Below, in pieces: positions 6,610 through 9,979 of a DNA stretch of 9,979 nucleotides; the first letter of the stretch is position 1; the number at the start of each line of letters is the position of its first letter. The DNA is from Tissierellia bacterium (GTDB lineage Bacteria > Bacillota > Clostridia > Tissierellales > Tepidimicrobiaceae): positions 1-9,979 of the forward strand of contig JAAYRM010000012.1 of assembly GCA_012518745.1 (NCBI GenBank), read 5' to 3'. A program made the position numbers and the translations under genes. The notes under the pieces were generated by a model. It was not told the origin of the DNA. It ran no database searches and saw only the letters and a program-made list of their open reading frames with translations.

Positions 6610-6873
6610 CGTGCTAGACGGGGCGGTAGCGGTGCCCTATAACCTGCAATCCGCTATAGCAGGGTTGAATTCCCAGTTTCGGCGCTTCTAATTTAGGGTC
6701 TGCCCTAAGTAAGTGGTGTTGACGGATGGGTCCCGCGCAATGGAAACCTATGAACCCCGTCAGATCCGGGAGGAAGCAGCGGTAAGTAGATCTTTCCATG
6801 TGCCGTGGGAGTGCCTATCTCGAGCTAACTGCTTAGGTAACGCCTGAGTTAAGGTGTCAACCCTGGGTGCACG
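6610..6873 (+). ncRNA. ffs: Signal recognition particle RNA, large bacterial type (scRNA/4.5S)
   Basis: The RNA scaffold of the signal recognition particle, which binds Ffh and targets nascent membrane and secreted proteins. The signature domain IV hairpin is at about 6753-6785: GTCAGATCC, tetraloop GGGA (6768-6771), then GGAAGCAGCGGTAAG, with the asymmetric internal loop that Ffh recognises. The 5' part (GGTGCCCTATAACCTGCAATCCGC) matches the Alu domain of the roughly 270-nt Bacillus/Clostridia form. The ends pair: CGTGC (6610-6614) with GCACG (6869-6873). The tetraloop is GGGA where GGAA is commonest. Exact ends are inferred from pairing. Small open frames on the opposite strand here are not genes. 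Transcription likely starts at the tRNA-Ser promoter and ends at the palindrome at 6886-6929. Confidence 0.96.
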
Positions 6874-6885
6874 TATACATAATAG

Positions 6886-6929
6886 GGATAATAAAAGGCC
6901 ATGGTATATACCATGGCCTTTTATTATCC
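6886..6929. terminator. Bidirectional terminator between SRP RNA and fliS
   Basis: A 44-base perfect palindrome: 6886-6907 is the exact reverse complement of 6908-6929, centred on GGTATATACC. It contains AAAAGGCCATGG on one side and CCATGGCCTTTTATTAT on the other. Read rightward, the GC-rich stem is followed by TTTTATTAT and ends the SRP RNA transcript. Read leftward, the same arrangement ends the flagellar operon. The fliS stop codon (6924-6926) lies inside the stem arm. Confidence 0.9.
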
Positions 6930-7361
6930 TTTGAAATCTCTATTCTCTTTCAATACATATTCATCCAAACTATCCCTTCCGTAGGTAAGCCCCGTTACTG
7001 CGCTTGGTTTTTCATCGAGTTCCAGTTCCCGGAAGGCTATGATTAGGGGAACTAGTACCTTTATACAGGTCCTATATGTAGATACTCTCCCCTCAAGCTC
7101 ACCTTCTGTCATTAATTTATTGATATATAGATTCAATTCCCTTATATCCGTGGAGATATCATCTTCCCCATTAAATTGTACCATCAATTCCGTTAGAATA
7201 GCTCTCGAATGATTATTCAATTCCCTTACCTTGATATAATCATCATCTTCAATTGAGGATATGGATTCTTCAAAGTTCTCCACCATTTTTTCAAATAGCA
7301 TGGCTACCAATCCCCAAGCATTCGTCGTTGAAATATTTTGCGTATCCGCGATCTTAACCAT
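6924..7361 (-). CDS. fliS: Flagellar export chaperone FliS
   Basis: FliS binds the C-terminal helix of flagellin in the cytoplasm, prevents early polymerisation and hands it to the export apparatus. The 145-residue, all-helical protein matches the family in length and helix pattern: NAWGLVAMLFEKMVENFEESI corresponds to the ‘LI.MLYeGAL’ helix, followed by helices with NNHSRAILTELMVQF and LNLYINKLM. The C-terminus (LTYGRDSLDEYV ending in NRDFKG) resembles tails of clostridial FliS proteins. It is placed directly after flagellin with a 15-base gap. Its AGGAGATG binding site starts inside the flagellin TAG stop (7377-7379), which suggests translational coupling. It is the last gene of the operon, and its stop lies within the terminator stem. 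Confidence 0.88.
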   Translation of the reverse strand: MVKIADTQNISTTNAWGLVAMLFEKMVENFEESISSIEDDDYIKVRELNNHSRAILTELMVQFNGEDDISTDIRELNLYINKLMTEGELEGRVSTYRTCIKVLVPLIIAFRELELDEKPSAVTGLTYGRDSLDEYVLKENRDFKG

Positions 7362-7376
7362 AGGTCAGTTCATCTC

Positions 7377-8276
7377 CTATTGTAATAATTGTAATACCGA
7401 TTGTGGTAATTGATTAGCCTGTGAAAGCATAGCCGTCCCCGCCTGTTGCAGTATATTCAGTTTGACAAATTCGGACATCTCAATGGCCATATCCGCATCC
7501 TCTATCCTAGATTTTGCTTCCGTTAGGTTTTCAGCTGTATTATCCGTATTCCTTATCGTATGCTCCAACCTATTTTGATATGCCCCTAACTGGGAACGAT
7601 GCGAGGCCACGGTGGTTATGGCACCCTCATAAATGGTTATAGCATTGTTGAAATCCTCCGGATTTAAACCGTCTTCTTTAACCATAAAGTTGCCATCGGC
7701 ATCTATGATTATGATGGAATCGCCATCGGCAATATCCAACTGTCCTCCGCTTCCAACCATCACATTTATCTCATGCATATCTATATCTATATATTGTTCC
7801 TTATTTGCCCCTATCTGTAATCTTAGAATCGCATTATCCGCATCCTCTTCCCCGGCTAGATTCCCCCTCAATAGATATATGCCGTTGAAGGTGGTATCCC
7901 GCCCTATCTTATCTATCTGCTCGGTCAATTCCTTAATCTCATCTGCTAATGCCTTCAGATCACCTTCTTCATATATCCCATTAGCCCCTTGCACCGTCAA
8001 TTCCCGCATCCTCTGCAACATCGAATGGACCTCGCTCAATGCCCCCTCTGCGGTTTGCAAAAGGGATATGCCATCTAATGAATTCCTCGAGGCCTGCCTC
8101 AACCCCCTAATCTGTGCTTCCATCTTCTGAGATATGGCCAAGCCTGCCGCATCATCGGAGGCCTTATTGATTCGCTTACCCGATGATAGCCTCTCTAAGG
8201 TCTTTTCCAACCCAATATTGGTTATCCCAAGCATCCTATGGGTATTTAATGCCGGTATATTATTATTTATCCTCAT
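7377..8276 (-). CDS. hag: Flagellin (filament subunit)
   Basis: A 299-residue flagellin that polymerises into the flagellar filament after export through the flagellar type III apparatus. Seen: the canonical D0/D1 N-terminus (MRINNNIPALNTHRML, then LERLSSGKRINKASDDAAGLAIS, RGLRQASRNSLDGISLLQTAEGAL, and MRELTVQGANG) over about 1-140. A short central segment of about 150-210 is rich in Asp and Gly (ADGDSIIIIDADGNF) and stands in for D2/D3. The C-terminal D1/D0 (about 215-299) has HRSQLGAYQNRLEHTI, ESRI-like SRIEDADMAIEMSEF, and ends QANQLPQSVLQLLQ. The start ATG has GGAGGGAAGCGAAG and overlaps the end of the upstream 67-residue gene by 14 bases. I saw no good sigma-28 promoter right upstream, so it is probably transcribed from further up the operon. 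Confidence 0.97.
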   Translation of the reverse strand: MRINNNIPALNTHRMLGITNIGLEKTLERLSSGKRINKASDDAAGLAISQKMEAQIRGLRQASRNSLDGISLLQTAEGALSEVHSMLQRMRELTVQGANGIYEEGDLKALADEIKELTEQIDKIGRDTTFNGIYLLRGNLAGEEDADNAILRLQIGANKEQYIDIDMHEINVMVGSGGQLDIADGDSIIIIDADGNFMVKEDGLNPEDFNNAITIYEGAITTVASHRSQLGAYQNRLEHTIRNTDNTAENLTEAKSRIEDADMAIEMSEFVKLNILQQAGTAMLSQANQLPQSVLQLLQ

Positions 8277-8466
8277 CTTCGCTTCCCTCCATATGGTTTA
8301 TATTCTCTATGAATGATAGGGTCTTGCCCAATATACGAAATAATTCCTCGGGCACCCTCTGAATACTCTCCGCATTGATCCCGTCTTTAAGATCAATATT
8401 GCTATCCATAGTCCTGTTTTCATAGGCAGCCTTTATATCCTTGCCCAAAATCAATCGTATTTTCAT
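8263..8466 (-). CDS. Small protein of unknown function in the flagellar operon
   Basis: I do not recognise this 67-residue protein. It has a basic, hydrophobic start (MKIRLILGKDIKAAYE), a middle with RVPEELFRILGKTLSFIENI that could form an amphipathic helix, and a strongly acidic end (EGSEDEDK). It has no cysteines, signal peptide or membrane helix. Reality is supported by context: its ATG has AGGTGAT at proper spacing, starting at the stop codon of the upstream gene (8 bases between stop and start). Its own stop overlaps the flagellin start by 14 bases, so the reading frame is packed without gaps into the operon. It might be a flagellar accessory or regulatory protein, but that is inference from position only. 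Confidence 0.7.
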   Translation of the reverse strand: MKIRLILGKDIKAAYENRTMDSNIDLKDGINAESIQRVPEELFRILGKTLSFIENINHMEGSEDEDK

Positions 8467-8474
8467 ATTATCAC

Positions 8475-9979
8475 CTATATCGTGTCGTTTGCATCCATCG
8501 TCTTCAAGTTATATCCTATCTCCCTCAATCCCTCTTCCAATAACTGTTTGTTTTCTAGGATCGCATCCTCCCTATCCGATTTAAAACATACGCTGATCTC
8601 ATCCCCCACCACTTCCAGATTAAATCTGACCTGTCCTAAGTTATCGGTCTTCAGATTGAAATGGAAGACCATATCATCCTGATCGATTCCCCTGCCAATA
8701 CCATTAATTATGAGATTTATATTGCTATAGCCCGTATCGGTAGCGATAGGTATCTGCAGTATGAAATCATCCCTCGAAAGCTCATTCTGTAATCTCAGGT
8801 ATTCTTGGATATTACGGGCACCTTCATCCCTTTCCCCCATATTGAAGTCAAGGGAGTGATTGAGATCCCCAAGCCCTTCCAATACCCGTTTATAGTTCCC
8901 AGCTATATCCTTCCCATTTCCCCTTAGGGAAGTGGAGAGGTCTTTTATACCAACCCTTAGAGCCTCGATCTCCGCCTCCATTCCTTCCAGCCCTGAGCCA
9001 TCTCGCCCGCGTAATATATCATCCAATATATTTCCTATCCCATATCCACGGTTCAATATGGAATCGATCTTGACCAACTCCCCTAGGGACATTTGTACTC
9101 CACCCTTCATCGCCCCAGGTATGATCGAATCTTCCCTCCCATTGAGAGATTTAATTTCCCTCGCCAGTTCATATGCCTCCCTATACTTATTCCGTCCATC
9201 TATATACCTATTCAGGTCCTCCAACGGCAATTTATCTAGCTCTATCCCATCCTCGATGCTCATCGCTATAAGGCTAAACCTGGTAGAGGCCTTGGCGTTC
9301 AGATACTCCTGTCTTATCAAACTCTCCTCAATCACATCTATGGGTTGAATCGCATCGCCCCCATTTGCATCGATATATGCCTCAGAACTATATAGATTAT
9401 CCAAGGTTATATTGGTATACTTCCTCGAGGCAAATGCTATGGTATTAGAATCCAGATCCCCTAGGGTATTAAATATATTGGATATGGTGATGGCTTTTGC
9501 GATAATCCGCTGATCTGTAGGTGTTTTTAATTGGATATCCGTTTCCATTATCTCCTTCAGATCGGCTATCCGAAAATCCCCTTCGTTCTCGATCCACGAT
9601 AATAATTGCCTATCCGTAATACCTTTAACCTCCCCCATCTCATCCAATATCTTAGCAACTTCATCGGATCTACCACCCCTGCTAGCATCTGACTGATTTT
9701 CAATCCTATCTACCAGCTCCCTTATATCCTCCTTGAGTGGATCTATTCCATCATCCATGAGCATGGCCATGGATTCCTGATCCAGAATATCAAACAATTT
9801 TTCTAACGAGGCCTTCATATCCAATATAGCTTCAAAGCTTTGCCTGGTCACCTCTATCCCATGGATCAAAAATTCCCTTAATAGCCCTATGGTCTGTTCA
9901 TTTTGGATTATCCCCATATCATCTAATAGGGTTAACAGTTCCTCTGGGGATAGCTCCCCTTCCACCGCAACTCTCTCAT
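8475..9979 (-). CDS. FliK-like C-terminal-domain protein, probably partial at its N-terminus
   Basis: Seen: a frame open from the right edge to a TAG at 8475-8477. A GTG at 9963-9965 would give 496 residues but has only a weak GAGAG upstream, and the frame stays open to the edge, so the true start may lie outside the window. Residues about 1-390 (counted from that GTG) are acidic and mainly helical, with repeated segments such as VTRQSFEAILDMKASLEKLF and helices around IRELVDRIE. Residues 399-496 look like the flagellar hook-length control (FliK) C-terminal domain: NINLIINGIGRGI, then LKTDNLGQVRFNLEVVGDEI (LGQV matches the family's LG-x-V motif), and LLEEGLREIGYNL. Similar long proteins with a FliK-like end are annotated DUF6240-type in Clostridia. 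Likely role: hook-length control or export switching; inferred. It is the first visible gene of the flagellar operon. Confidence 0.7.
   Translation of the reverse strand, partial: ERVAVEGELSPEELLTLLDDMGIIQNEQTIGLLREFLIHGIEVTRQSFEAILDMKASLEKLFDILDQESMAMLMDDGIDPLKEDIRELVDRIENQSDASRGGRSDEVAKILDEMGEVKGITDRQLLSWIENEGDFRIADLKEIMETDIQLKTPTDQRIIAKAITISNIFNTLGDLDSNTIAFASRKYTNITLDNLYSSEAYIDANGGDAIQPIDVIEESLIRQEYLNAKASTRFSLIAMSIEDGIELDKLPLEDLNRYIDGRNKYREAYELAREIKSLNGREDSIIPGAMKGGVQMSLGELVKIDSILNRGYGIGNILDDILRGRDGSGLEGMEAEIEALRVGIKDLSTSLRGNGKDIAGNYKRVLEGLGDLNHSLDFNMGERDEGARNIQEYLRLQNELSRDDFILQIPIATDTGYSNINLIINGIGRGIDQDDMVFHFNLKTDNLGQVRFNLEVVGDEISVCFKSDREDAILENKQLLEEGLREIGYNLKTMDANDTI

Noticed and set aside
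6614..6799. 61-codon minus-strand frame across the SRP RNA
   Set aside because: It lies wholly in a structured RNA gene whose conserved core explains the sequence.
8277..8466. Possible sigma-28 flagellin promoter (a TAAA followed 15 bases later by GAGAGTAT)
   Set aside because: The -10 half matches GCCGATAT at only four of eight positions and it lies inside the 67-residue coding frame, so I do not call it.

Overview
The window looks like a chromosome segment of a flagellated, low-to-moderate GC, Gram-positive anaerobe of the Clostridia. The evidence is Bacillus/Clostridia-type gene content (dnaX-ybaB-recR, a large SRP RNA with an Alu domain, a simple flagellin followed by fliS), strong AGGAGG-type ribosome binding sites, sigma-A-type promoters, and heavy use of ATA and AGA/AGG codons. 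No species is assigned.

Layout, left to right. (1) 1-762, minus: the N-terminal 254 residues of a protein running off the left edge, with a TTG start and a bacterial PH-like domain. (2) 914-1948, minus: the HD nuclease half of a type I CRISPR Cas3. It stops exactly where the helicase Walker A motif should begin. No other cas gene or CRISPR array is visible. This left-hand 2 kb is visibly more AT-rich than the rest. (3) 2145-4731, minus: the housekeeping block dnaX-ybaB-recR, closed by a hairpin terminator. (4) 4882-6417, plus: an MVF-family flippase (MurJ-like), divergent from dnaX across a 150-bp region with an extended -10 promoter in each direction. (5) 6435-6873, plus: a perfect-consensus promoter, tRNA-Ser(GGA) and SRP RNA, probably one transcript. 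(6) 6886-6929: a near-perfect palindrome acting as a shared terminator between the converging SRP RNA and fliS. (7) 6924-9979, minus: a flagellar operon of a FliK-like C-terminal-domain protein (probably cut by the right edge), a 67-residue unknown, flagellin and FliS, all tightly spaced or overlapping.

How the parts relate. dnaX, ybaB and recR serve replication and recombinational repair. tRNA-Ser, SRP RNA, dnaX, ybaB and recR are classic neighbours in Bacillus and relatives, but here the RNA genes face away from dnaX with the flippase gene between them, which suggests a local inversion or insertion. The flagellar genes make filament subunit, its export chaperone and a probable hook-length/export protein.

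I found no convincing wholly new system. The most interesting points are the Cas3 remnant cut at Walker A and sitting beside a long imperfect hairpin, the MurJ-like protein lacking the arginines considered essential in E. coli MurJ, and the unrecognised 67-residue gene embedded in the flagellar operon.
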